The position numbers and the translations under genes are program-made. The notes under the pieces are model-generated. The model was not told where the DNA came from. It ran no database searches and worked only from the letters and a program-made list of their open reading frames with translations. Shown here in pieces: positions 1 through 6,463 of a stretch of 10,651 nt of DNA. The DNA is from an uncultured Allomuricauda sp. (GTDB taxonomy: Bacteria; Bacteroidota; Bacteroidia; Flavobacteriales; Flavobacteriaceae): assembly GCA_937911965.1 (NCBI GenBank), contig CALDPL010000246.1:1-10651 (forward strand). The letters run 5' to 3'. Position 1 is the first letter of the stretch. Each line of letters opens with the position of its first letter.

Positions 1-391
1 TGGAAAGGGCCTGCATCCGGGTCTTGTCCCCCAGAATACTGCCCTTGGTCAAGCTGCTGCTGGGGTCAACGGCCAATACGGCCACCTTTTTTTCCCGTTG
101 GGTCAGCGTGGTTCCCAAGGCTTCGATAAAGGAGCTTTTTCCGACCCCCGGCACCCCCGTTATGCCCATTCGGATGCTTTTGTTCGGGATGGACAGGCAT
201 TTTTCGATCAGGGAATTGGCCTTTTCAAAATGGGAGGGGTTGCTGCTCTCGATCAGGGTGATGGCCTTGGCCAGAACGGCCTTGTCCCCTTTGAGGATCC
301 CCTCGATCAACTGTTCCGGGGAAAGTTCCCCGCTGCGAAGTGCCTTGATCTTGGAAATGGTGTCTGCGGCCGTGTTCTTTTTTTTTGCCAA
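1..391 (-). CDS. meaB: MeaB/ArgK-type G3E GTPase, methylmalonyl-CoA mutase chaperone (5' part, cut by window edge)
   Basis: About 130 N-terminal residues are visible on the minus strand. The Walker A loop reads GITGVPGVGKSS, about 75 residues from the proposed start. It is followed by KVAVLAVDPSSSLTKGSILG and DKTRM, which are hallmark blocks of the MeaB/ArgK branch of the G3E P-loop GTPases. These proteins guard and reload adenosylcobalamin-dependent mutases, chiefly methylmalonyl-CoA mutase, in the cytoplasm. The switch regions and C-terminal part lie outside the window, and no mutase gene is visible. The start is uncertain. No ATG is available in this frame; I chose TTG at 391, giving an N-terminus (M)AKKKNTAADTISK of usual family length. 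A GTG at 490 is the other option, with an in-frame stop just upstream at 497-499. A nearby ATG at 441 is in a different frame and would join only by a shift at the nine-A run (378-386). The family call is firm, the start is not. Confidence 0.88.
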   Translation of the reverse strand, partial: MAKKKNTAADTISKIKALRSGELSPEQLIEGILKGDKAVLAKAITLIESSNPSHFEKANSLIEKCLSIPNKSIRMGITGVPGVGKSSFIEALGTTLTQREKKVAVLAVDPSSSLTKGSILGDKTRMQALS

Positions 392-560
392 GGTGCGATG
401 GTCGTACAATTCAAGTCTAAAATAGGAAGTTTTTGTGGCATGGTCCCCAGGGAACCGGAAGCTTTTCCAAAATGGGGACCGGCATTTCACAAAAATTTAA
501 TGCCCGGCACCGACAACTTCCCGCAACTAATTGCTACCTTTTACCTTCAATGCCGCACCT

Positions 561-574
561 CCTTGATCCCAAGG
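561..574. promoter_or_regulatory. Short inverted repeat upstream of ohr (possible operator)
   Basis: CCTTG-atcc-CAAGG is a perfect five-base inverted repeat about 30 bases before the ohr start, in the region between the divergent meaB and ohr genes. Ohr genes are often under a peroxide-sensing repressor such as OhrR, but no regulator gene is visible here and this site is short. It could equally be chance. Confidence 0.2.
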
Positions 575-603
575 TCGTGCCAAAACCTTTAAATCTTACA
601 ACG

Positions 604-1029
604 ATGAAGACAATTTTTGAAAGCAGTGCCACCAATACCGGAGGTCGGTCCGGACATGTACGTTCAGAGGACGGGGTGTTGGATTTTGATATTTCCATGC
701 CCAATTCCAAAGGAAAACCCGTTGCGGGCTCCACCAATCCGGAAGAGCTGTTCGCCGCGGCCTATTCCACCTGCTTTGCCGGAGCCATACAGGCAGTGGC
801 CAAGGAACATGGAGTGGAGGAACTTGGGGATTTCAGTGTGACGGCCACCATTTCCTTCAACAAGGAGGAAGAAGGGTTTTTCCTGGAGGCCACCCTGGAT
901 GCCTACCTGCCGACCGTGGACAAAAAAAAGGGAAAGGAACTGATCAATGCCGCCCACGAGGTTTGCCCCTACAGCAAGGCCACCAGGGACAACATCACCG
1001 TCCACTTGAACCTGATGTTGGACGAATGA
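604..1029 (+). CDS. ohr: Organic hydroperoxide resistance protein, Ohr branch of the OsmC family
   Basis: The protein has 141 residues, the usual length for Ohr. These cytoplasmic thiol peroxidases reduce organic and lipid hydroperoxides, with electrons usually supplied through lipoylated proteins. The two reactive cysteines are visible: C57 in AAAYSTCFAGA and C121 in HEVCPYSKATRDNI. The VCPYSxATRxNI block separates Ohr from plain OsmC. The N-terminal part contains GGRSGHVRSEDGVLD, with the conserved Arg15 and Glu49 positions expected to sit in the active site. The frame is open upstream to about 433, but homology begins at the ATG at 604, so that start is used. It is transcribed away from meaB and is followed by a strong terminator, which suggests a single-gene unit. 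No OhrR-type regulator gene is nearby. The identification is very secure. Confidence 0.95.
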   Translation: MKTIFESSATNTGGRSGHVRSEDGVLDFDISMPNSKGKPVAGSTNPEELFAAAYSTCFAGAIQAVAKEHGVEELGDFSVTATISFNKEEEGFFLEATLDAYLPTVDKKKGKELINAAHEVCPYSKATRDNITVHLNLMLDE

Positions 1030-1053
1030 CCCGCTTCAATCCCTTGCAAACCG

Positions 1054-1085
1054 ATCCCGTAGGCAACCGTCCACGGGATTTTTTT
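1054..1085 (+). terminator. Rho-independent terminator of ohr
   Basis: ATCCCGT (1054-1060) pairs perfectly with ACGGGAT (1073-1079) across a 12-base loop, and a run of seven T follows (1079-1085). It lies 24 bases after the ohr stop codon and before the sigma-factor operon. Confidence 0.85.
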
Positions 1086-1143
1086 GTTAAAATTCATCTA
1101 AATCCCCATTGTTTTGCAACAAGGTGATTTTCGAATCGTCCCT

Positions 1144-1149
1144 TATAAT
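1144..1149 (+). promoter_or_regulatory. Possible -10-like element before the ECF sigma operon
   Basis: TATAAT lies about 33 bases before the proposed TTG start of the sigma factor gene, in the only non-coding stretch ahead of the operon. No well-spaced -35 box is evident, and this is not the Bacteroidetes TAnnTTTG consensus. It is therefore only a candidate. Confidence 0.2.
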
Positions 1150-1181
1150 GAACAACTAAAAGACCGAGCATAGAACCGACC

Positions 1182-1718
1182 TTGCTCCATATTGAATTGG
1201 TAGAAAAGTGCAGGGCCAACGACCGGCAGATGAGATTGTACCGACAGTACTGTGACGGTATGTTCGCTGTGGCCATGCGTTTTTTGAAAAGTGTCGATGA
1301 TGCCGAGGATGTGGTACAGGAGTCCTTTATTAAGGCTTTTGTGTCCTTGGACCAATTCAGGGGCGAGGTGAGTTTCGGGGCCTGGTTGAAAAGAATCGTG
1401 ATCAACAAGAGCATCGATTTCATAAAATCGAATCGAAGAATGACCGAGGAATTGGAAGAACGGCATATGATCATCAGCGATCGGGAGGATTGGACTGTCG
1501 ACCGGGAGATTTCCCTAGATCGGGTCAGATCGGCCATAGAGGAACTGCCCGGGAAATACAGGTTCGTGGTACAATTGTTCTTGGTGGAGGGATACGACCA
1601 CAGTGAGATATCCCAGATTCTGGGCATAACCGAGACCGCCTCGAGGACCCGATTGTTGCGGGGCAAGGCCCAAGTAAAGGACAAACTAATGGATTTGGAA
1701 CATGGAAGTAGATCTTAG
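1182..1718 (+). CDS. RNA polymerase ECF-type sigma-70 factor
   Basis: This 178-residue protein has the two-domain layout of ECF sigma factors. Region 2 covers about residues 18-85, with YCDGMFAVAMRFLKSVDDAE, DVVQESFIKAF and FGAWLKRIVINKSIDF; it binds core polymerase and melts the -10 region. Region 4 covers about 113-168, with ELPGKYRFVVQLFLVEGYDH and the helix-turn-helix SEISQILGITETASRTRLLRG, which reads the -35 element. The start is inferred: no upstream in-frame ATG exists before the stop at 1149-1151, and TTG at 1182 gives the usual N-terminal helix LHIELVEKC. The stop overlaps the next gene by 17 bases, so the two are translationally coupled. That is the normal arrangement for a sigma factor and its membrane anti-sigma factor. 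The target promoters and inducing signal cannot be read from the sequence. Confidence 0.92.
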   Translation: MLHIELVEKCRANDRQMRLYRQYCDGMFAVAMRFLKSVDDAEDVVQESFIKAFVSLDQFRGEVSFGAWLKRIVINKSIDFIKSNRRMTEELEERHMIISDREDWTVDREISLDRVRSAIEELPGKYRFVVQLFLVEGYDHSEISQILGITETASRTRLLRGKAQVKDKLMDLEHGSRS

Positions 1719-2292
1719 GGATAAATTTAAAGAGGAAAGGGAATGGCAGGGGGATTCCATGAGGGAAGGCCACCGAGGGCGTTTTCTTCAGAGATTGGAA
1801 AAGGAGCTCCCCACTGTGGTCGAAAAGAAAAAGGGGTTTTCCCTTGGCTGGAAAATTGCAGCCTCCCTTGCGGTACTCTTTGGCCTTACCCTCTATTTTA
1901 CGTCCAATTCAGGAGAACCCGTCAAATTGGATCCCGTGGGGGACCCTGGAACCGACCCAATAACCAGGACCCTTTCCCTGGGAGACCTTTCCCCGGATTT
2001 CAAGAAAATCGAGACCTACTACACCACCAATATCAATCTGCAGCTTTCGGAGTTGTTGGCCGGAACGGACCATCGGGAGCTCGTCGAAAGCTACTTGGAA
2101 CAACTGGGGGAACTCGATGCTGAATATCAACGACTCAACCTTGAGCTGAACCAATTGGGACCAAACGACCAGACCATTGGGGCCCTGGTGCGCAACCTGC
2201 AGATCAGGCTAGAACTTTTACAGCGGTTAAAATCAAGAATAGATCAATTAAAATCATCAAAAAATGAACAATCAACATCCGATATTATTTAA
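1702..2292 (+). CDS. Probable membrane anti-sigma factor of the upstream ECF sigma factor
   Basis: This is a 196-residue protein with one membrane helix at about residues 48-66 (GWKIAASLAVLFGLTLYF). About 47 residues precede the helix in the cytoplasm, including EGHRGRFLQRLEKEL, a short amphipathic segment often seen at the N-terminus of Bacteroidetes anti-sigma proteins. The roughly 130 residues after it should be periplasmic and are predicted mostly helical (LVESYLEQLGELDAEYQRLN and the following repeats of leucine and charged residues). No zinc-binding HxxxCxxC motif is present. The role rests mainly on position: the start overlaps the sigma gene by 17 bases and the end overlaps the next gene by 29 bases. 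The expected action is to hold the sigma factor at the inner membrane until an envelope signal releases it. Direct sequence similarity to a known anti-sigma family is weak, so the role is inferred. Confidence 0.75.
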   Translation: MEVDLRDKFKEEREWQGDSMREGHRGRFLQRLEKELPTVVEKKKGFSLGWKIAASLAVLFGLTLYFTSNSGEPVKLDPVGDPGTDPITRTLSLGDLSPDFKKIETYYTTNINLQLSELLAGTDHRELVESYLEQLGELDAEYQRLNLELNQLGPNDQTIGALVRNLQIRLELLQRLKSRIDQLKSSKNEQSTSDII

Positions 2293-3685
2293 GGGGCTCT
2301 TCTTGTTGTTGCTGGGGTCCATGGCCCAGGCACAACAATCCCGGACCTATCTCGAGAGCTATGCCACCGACAAGGACACGGAATTGAACATCAATACCAG
2401 TCATGCCGACCTGGAGTTCGAGACCTGGGACAAGGACCTTGTGGAAATCACCGCAGTGGTGGAACTGGAAGGGGTCCCCGAAGAAGAGGCCGAGTCCTAT
2501 TTCAAGCGGGACCTGATCCGGATCATGGGCAACAGCAAGGAAATCGAAATCAGTACCCAGGGGGGCGGCCCGTTCGCATTCTCCTTTAACGGAACGCATT
2601 TCGATTTTCCCGAACTTCCCCCCTTGGCCCATATCATGGAGGAAATCGAGATCCCGGCAATGCCCCAGCTGCACCTGCTCCCGGAACTGTCCGTGATGCC
2701 CGCCATGCCCCCAGTACCTCCCATGCCCAATGTGGAGTTTGATTACCGGGCCTATAAGAAGGACAAGGAAAAATATATGAAACAATGGAGGAAGGAATTC
2801 GACAAAAGCTTTGGGGAGGAGTATAAAAAGAAATTCGAGGCCTGGGGGGAACAAATGGAACAACGGGCCGAGCAGTGGCAGGAAAAAAGGGAAAAACTCG
2901 TGGAACAAAGGGAAGAGCTGCAAAGGGAGCGGGAACAAAGGCAGAAGGAACTGCGCGAGGAGCTCGACACCCAACGCAAGGAACAGATCCAGCGGCGGAA
3001 GGAACTGGCAAAGCAAAGGGCCGAGACCGGAAGCAAGCACAGTGCGCCCAATGTGTTCTATTTCTCCTCAGATGGGGAAAACAAGGAGTACAAGGTAAAG
3101 AAGCGCATCAAGATCAAGATGCCCAAATACCTGAAACTGAATCTGAACGTTCGCCACGGCGCGGTAAAATTGGCCAACAACACCAGGAACATCACTGCCA
3201 AACTGGCCTACGCAAGCCTATTGGCCTCCACAATCGATGGAACCGGGACTGTGATCCATGCCTCCTATTCCCCGGTATCGGTCCAACATTGGAACTTGGG
3301 CAAATTGGATACAAATTATTCCGATAAGGTCGATTTGGGGGAGGTGGGGGAGTTGGACCTGGATTCCAATGCCTCCAATGTGAGCATTGGAACCTTGGTC
3401 GACCGGGCGCAGCTTTTCAATCGTTTCGGCAGCCTGAGTATCGGTGCGGTTTCCAAGGGGTTCAGGGCCATTGAAATTTCGGTGGACAACGGGGAACTCG
3501 ACCTCCAGCTCCCAAACGTCCCCTATGTCATAAGTTTGGAAGGTGACAATTCCGATTTTCAGTACCCCAAAACCCTTAAATTGGATTCCTCGACCAATCT
3601 TCTAAAAGGGCACCACATCAACAATAAGGGGGACAAGACCATATCCATCAGTTCCAAGTACTCCGAGGTGGTCCTGGTGGATTAA
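2264..3685 (+). CDS. Exported protein with charged helical middle and beta-rich C-terminal domain, third gene of the sigma operon
   Basis: This is a 473-residue protein of unknown function. A signal peptide (residues 1-23) has a hydrophobic core GLFLLLLGSM and an AQA-Q cleavage site. Residues 24-115 look beta-rich, with NINTSHADLEFETWD as in DUF4097-like adhesin repeats. Residues 116-156 are rich in proline and methionine (PAMPPVPPMPN). Residues 160-255 form one very charged helix or coiled coil with runs of E, R, K and Q. Residues 265-473 return to short repeating strands (LNLNVRHGAVKLANN, SNVSIGTL, FGSLSIGAV) resembling the right-handed beta layers of DUF4097-type proteins. The ATG at 2264 overlaps the anti-sigma gene by 29 bases, so the three genes are coupled. 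It may be the envelope-side sensor, effector or target of the sigma system; this is inference from position. It is not recognised as a named protein. Confidence 0.85.
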   Translation: MNNQHPILFKGLFLLLLGSMAQAQQSRTYLESYATDKDTELNINTSHADLEFETWDKDLVEITAVVELEGVPEEEAESYFKRDLIRIMGNSKEIEISTQGGGPFAFSFNGTHFDFPELPPLAHIMEEIEIPAMPQLHLLPELSVMPAMPPVPPMPNVEFDYRAYKKDKEKYMKQWRKEFDKSFGEEYKKKFEAWGEQMEQRAEQWQEKREKLVEQREELQREREQRQKELREELDTQRKEQIQRRKELAKQRAETGSKHSAPNVFYFSSDGENKEYKVKKRIKIKMPKYLKLNLNVRHGAVKLANNTRNITAKLAYASLLASTIDGTGTVIHASYSPVSVQHWNLGKLDTNYSDKVDLGEVGELDLDSNASNVSIGTLVDRAQLFNRFGSLSIGAVSKGFRAIEISVDNGELDLQLPNVPYVISLEGDNSDFQYPKTLKLDSSTNLLKGHHINNKGDKTISISSKYSEVVLVD

Positions 3686-3712
3686 GGCAGTCCAAAAAGT
3701 CTCTTATCTAAA

Positions 3713-4384
3713 TCATCGGGGGTCCTCCTTCAGGTAGGATTTGATATCGTCCTTTAGGGAATTCAGCCGGGGAATGGAAACATTTTGGATAAAGGGATTG
3801 TCGGGATTGTTCTTTTCAAAATCCTGGTGGTACTCTTCGGCCATGTAGAATTTTTCAAAGGCCTTTACTTCGGTGACTATGGGCCTGTCGTACACTTTTT
3901 CGGCCTCCAATCGGGCAATTTGGTCCAGAATGATCTGTTTTTGCCTTTCATTTTTATAAAAGGCAATGGAACGGTATTGGGTCCCCCGGTCCGGTCCCTG
4001 TCGGTTCAGGGTCGTGGGATCGTGGGAGCCGAAGAAGACTTCCACCAATTGGGCAAAACCGATCACATCCGGGTCGTACAGCACTTCCACCGTCTCCGCA
4101 TGGTCCGTTCTTCCATAGGCGACTTCCTCATAGGTCGGGTCCTTGGTACTTCCCCCACTATAGCCCGAATGGACCTCCTTGACGCCCTTTACCCGTTCGT
4201 AGATGGCCTCGACGCACCAAAAACAGCCACTGGCGAAATAAGCGGTTTCATAGCCCTGGGCGGAATGTTGCACTAGGGAGGCACTTTGCTCGGAATCGCC
4301 CTGTTCCCCGGGAAGTTCCGCTGGGGTCTTGGTTCGGCAATTGAGGGATAAAATGGCCAGAAATAACAATAATGGGATCTTCAC
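3713..4384 (-). CDS. msrA: Peptide-methionine (S)-S-oxide reductase MsrA, predicted lipoprotein
   Basis: The enzyme reduces methionine-S-sulfoxide in oxidised proteins back to methionine. The 223-residue protein shows the catalytic GCFWCVEA block (nucleophile Cys54, supporting Glu59), the VHSGYSGG block, DHAETVEVLYDP, FFGSHDPTTLNRQGPDRGTQYRS and, near the end, EEYHQDF, all characteristic of MsrA. The N-terminus is a lipoprotein-like signal: a hydrophobic core ends in LSLNC at Cys16. A low-complexity linker of about 30 residues rich in E, Q and S precedes the catalytic domain. The enzyme therefore probably acts in the periplasm, anchored by lipid. Asn just before the cysteine is a relaxed form of the lipobox. 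The start is GTG at 4384. It converges with the preceding operon, with only 27 bases between the stops. The MsrA call is secure; the anchoring is predicted. Confidence 0.95.
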   Translation of the reverse strand: MKIPLLLFLAILSLNCRTKTPAELPGEQGDSEQSASLVQHSAQGYETAYFASGCFWCVEAIYERVKGVKEVHSGYSGGSTKDPTYEEVAYGRTDHAETVEVLYDPDVIGFAQLVEVFFGSHDPTTLNRQGPDRGTQYRSIAFYKNERQKQIILDQIARLEAEKVYDRPIVTEVKAFEKFYMAEEYHQDFEKNNPDNPFIQNVSIPRLNSLKDDIKSYLKEDPR

Positions 4385-4767
4385 CTTATTTTTTTGAGAT
4401 TCAAGTTAAGAAGCTTTGAAGGGAATCCATCAAAAGGTAGGGAAAAAATAGGGGATTTTAACTTTTTTTTGGATTGGTCCCCATGGAAAAAACCCAAGAT
4501 TCCCTAAAAATATTGTCGAGCTGTTGATTTTCCTTTCGTTTGCACAAGCTTTTTAACCAAGGTGTTAGCTGGACACCTCTGAGAAAGATCGATGAAATGC
4601 AGCTGTGGTCGGCCGCCTGTTTTTTGACTTCAAAACGTTCGTCGAGGATTGGGCACGCTTTGCCCAAGAAAAGTTTGTACACCGAAAAAATAGGCTGCTT
4701 TGGCGAGGGAAATCCTCCCTTGGGGAAACCCAATTTAATTTTACTCCCATCAAACAAACAAAGAACC
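4385..4767. other. 383-base non-coding stretch between msrA and a small exported-protein gene
   Basis: This stretch lies between divergent genes and should hold both promoters. No exact TAnnTTTG box was found. It contains several small hairpins: AGGTGT/ACACCT at 4560-4578 with a seven-base loop, AGGGA/TCCCT at 4706-4720, and TTGGG-GAAA-CCCAA at 4720-4733. An open frame runs in from 4540 but looks like read-through rather than coding. No RNA gene is recognised. Confidence 0.5.
4720..4733 (+). promoter_or_regulatory. GAAA-capped hairpin in the 5' region of the small exported protein
   Basis: TTGGG and CCCAA pair perfectly around a GAAA tetraloop and are followed by an AT-rich TTTAATTTTA stretch, 34 bases before the ATG at 4768. 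A second hairpin, AGGGA/TCCCT (4706-4720), abuts it and shares one base. This could be a leader structure or a weak attenuator. No known riboswitch class is recognised. Confidence 0.3.
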
Positions 4768-5001
4768 ATGAAAACACTTGTCACCCTTATCTCCCTAACC
4801 TTCTTCGGAATCATGGCCCAAGCCCAGGAAGTCGCCGTGGAACCGAAGGCCGATGGGATTGTCATGGGGATAAAAACCGACCTTTTGAAGGAACAGGTCA
4901 GAAAGGACAGGCAAATCACCAGATTGTACAAATTCAAGAACTCCAGGGTAAAGAAGGCCCTGTCCTTCACCACCAAAAACAATTCGTCCAAATTGGCTTA
5001 A
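4768..5001 (+). CDS. Small exported basic protein of unknown function, 77 residues
   Basis: The ATG at 4768 begins a clear signal peptide: MKTLVTLISLTFFGIMAQAQ, with an AQA-Q cleavage site like that of the exported protein at 2264. The mature part is only about 58 residues, starts EVAVEPKADGIVMGIKTD and becomes strongly basic (KEQVRKDRQITRLYKFKNSRVKKALSF). It is probably a secreted or periplasmic soluble protein. The frame stays open upstream to 4540, but the signal peptide fixes the start here. It is preceded by a long non-coding stretch with hairpins and followed after six bases by a possible 29-residue membrane peptide. I do not recognise the family. The signal peptide and sensible codon use make it likely to be a real gene. 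Confidence 0.7.
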   Translation: MKTLVTLISLTFFGIMAQAQEVAVEPKADGIVMGIKTDLLKEQVRKDRQITRLYKFKNSRVKKALSFTTKNNSSKLA

Positions 5002-5007
5002 AGCCCT

Positions 5008-5097
5008 ATGGGTGTGTTACTTCCCCTTTTTCCATTTTTGATCCTCGCCTATGTGGTGGCCCATATGGCCTTTGCTTTCAGGCGCAGACGACCCTGA
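5008..5097 (+). CDS. Possible 29-residue membrane micropeptide
   Basis: ATG at 5008 opens a frame of 29 codons ending in TGA, starting six bases after the stop of the 77-residue exported protein. The product is one hydrophobic helix (LLPLFPFLILAYVVAHMAFAF) ending in RRRRP. This is a classic single-span peptide whose positively charged C-terminus should stay in the cytoplasm. The close spacing suggests it could be co-translated with the gene before it. The frame is short enough to occur by chance, and no obvious ribosome binding site is visible. It is therefore a candidate only. Confidence 0.35.
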   Translation: MGVLLPLFPFLILAYVVAHMAFAFRRRRP

Positions 5098-5130
5098 TCC
5101 AAGCTCGGGATGCCCGAAATTTGTTTTGGT

Positions 5131-6351
5131 TCAGTCCACAGAATTGAATTCCTCCACGATTTCCTCGAACTCGATGCGGTAATAGGTGCCCTTTTTCTCC
5201 GATTCCCGTTTGATGGAGCCCCGAAGTTGGCGGCTGAGGTTGTAGATCAACTTTAGGCCCAGGGAATTGGAAGTTTTCGGACTGACCTCCTGTGGATAGC
5301 CAATTCCGTTGTCCCCAAGATAGAGTTCGTAACGATTTTCCCCGATTTTTTTGACGGACACCAGGATTTTCCCATTATAGTCCTCGGTAATGCCGTATTT
5401 AAGGGCATTGGTGATGGTTTCGTTGATTATGAGCCCTAAGGGGATCACCGTGTCTATGCTGAGGTTCAGGTCTTCGATATCCAATTGGACCTTTACCCTG
5501 TCGTTGCTCCCCCGTACCGAGCGCACCAAATAATCACACAATTCCTGCACATAGGGCCTGAGTTCGATCTTGGAAAGGTAGTCGTCCCTTTTGTAGAGCA
5601 TTTCATGGACCATGGCCATGGAGACCACCCGGTTCTGGCTGCTTTTGATGATACCACTTATTTTGTCATCGGAAATGGCGCGTGCCTGTAAGCTCAAGAG
5701 GCTGGATACCGTCTGAAGGTTGTTCTTGACCCTGTGGTGGACCTCCTTGAGCAGGGTCTCCTTTTCCTCAATGCGTTTTTGCACCTCATTTCGTGATTCA
5801 TAGAGCTTGTGGTGGGCCTTGAGGAGGTTTCTGCCGAATACCCCCCCGAGCAGGTATACCGCAAAGGAGATGGAGAGAAAGGCGAACCAGGGCCTCATTT
5901 CCAAGGGGACCGTATTTGACGAGATCTTAAAATCTCCCATTTCATATAAAAACAACAGGGCCACCACCACCAAATTGATGATAAGGTATAATTGTCCGAA
6001 CACCCTGGTGCTCACATAGCCCGCGAACACAATGATTGCCAGGACAAAAATAAAGGGACTTTGTATCCCCCCGCTGAAGAGGGTGACCACAACGGCCGAG
6101 ATCATGGACAATATGGAGGCCGTATTATAGGTGAACAACAAATTTTTATGGCTTTGGAACATCAGGGTGTTCACAAAGTTGAGAAAGGCGTAAACGATAA
6201 AGGTATAGGGAATCACCCCTTCTATGTCCAGGAAGAAAAAGCAAATAACACCCAGGATGGCAGCAATGAGGGAGGAGCTGTAATTTACCTTGAGTATCAG
6301 TGCGGTCTTGTCCTGTAAACGGTATGTATCCTTAGCAGGATTTTTTTTCAT
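5131..6351 (-). CDS. Membrane sensor histidine kinase, HisKA_2 (HWE-like) type, without adjacent response regulator
   Basis: With the ATG at 6351 the protein has 406 residues. About six membrane helices occupy residues 25-175, with no large extracellular domain between them, so the sensing part is itself membrane-embedded. A short coiled linker (ESRNEVQKRIEEKETLL) leads to the HisKA_2 dimerisation block LLKEVHHRVKNNLQTVSSLL, with phospho-acceptor His206. The ATPase domain shows the N box (INETITNALKYG, Asn310 and Asn315), the G1 box GDNGIGYP (347-352) and the G2 block NSLGLKLIYNL. It should autophosphorylate and pass phosphate to a response regulator, but no such gene is present on either side. 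A GTG at 6378 would add nine residues; I prefer the ATG because MKKN starts a normal cytoplasmic segment. Signal and partner are unknown. Confidence 0.88.
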   Translation of the reverse strand: MKKNPAKDTYRLQDKTALILKVNYSSSLIAAILGVICFFFLDIEGVIPYTFIVYAFLNFVNTLMFQSHKNLLFTYNTASILSMISAVVVTLFSGGIQSPFIFVLAIIVFAGYVSTRVFGQLYLIINLVVVALLFLYEMGDFKISSNTVPLEMRPWFAFLSISFAVYLLGGVFGRNLLKAHHKLYESRNEVQKRIEEKETLLKEVHHRVKNNLQTVSSLLSLQARAISDDKISGIIKSSQNRVVSMAMVHEMLYKRDDYLSKIELRPYVQELCDYLVRSVRGSNDRVKVQLDIEDLNLSIDTVIPLGLIINETITNALKYGITEDYNGKILVSVKKIGENRYELYLGDNGIGYPQEVSPKTSNSLGLKLIYNLSRQLRGSIKRESEKKGTYYRIEFEEIVEEFNSVD

Positions 6352-6447
6352 GTGTTTCACCAAAATTGTGTCATCCACTGCCTATAAGTACAAGATTTAA
6401 CTGCCAAGGTTGGTATAGGTAAGGAATGGGGCCCGATGGATGTATAT

Positions 6448-6463
6448 CTAAAAATGTTTTTAG
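6448..6463. repeat. Perfect inverted repeat CTAAAAATGTTTTTAG beside the element's right end
   Basis: CTAAAAA and TTTTTAG pair exactly around TG. It lies at the junction between the IS200/IS605-type element and the region upstream of the sensor kinase. It may be host flank, part of the right end or a weak terminator for tnpB. If the element ends at about 6464, it would fall in the segment used as the guide of a TnpB omega RNA. Confidence 0.5.

Noticed and set aside
433..603. Upstream extension of the ohr reading frame
   Set aside because: The frame is open, but family homology starts at the ATG at 604, and the extension lies in the promoter region between divergent genes.
1094..1684. 196-codon minus-strand frame opposite the ECF sigma factor
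   Set aside because: The plus strand clearly encodes sigma regions 2 and 4; this is a shadow frame rich in serine with no recognisable motif.
2285..3040. 251-codon minus-strand frame opposite the exported coiled-coil protein
   Set aside because: It is a leucine- and proline-rich shadow of the charged-helix coding region, with no recognisable domain, and it overlaps a gene with a signal peptide and operon context.
3686..3712. Shared terminator between the sigma operon and msrA
   Set aside because: The 27-base gap has no convincing stem with a T-run in either direction.
3785..4276. 163-codon plus-strand frame opposite msrA
   Set aside because: It is antisense to clear MsrA motifs and has no features of its own.
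4540..4767. N-terminal extension of the 77-residue exported protein
   Set aside because: The signal peptide begins at 4768; the upstream residues have no coding character and the stretch holds hairpins.
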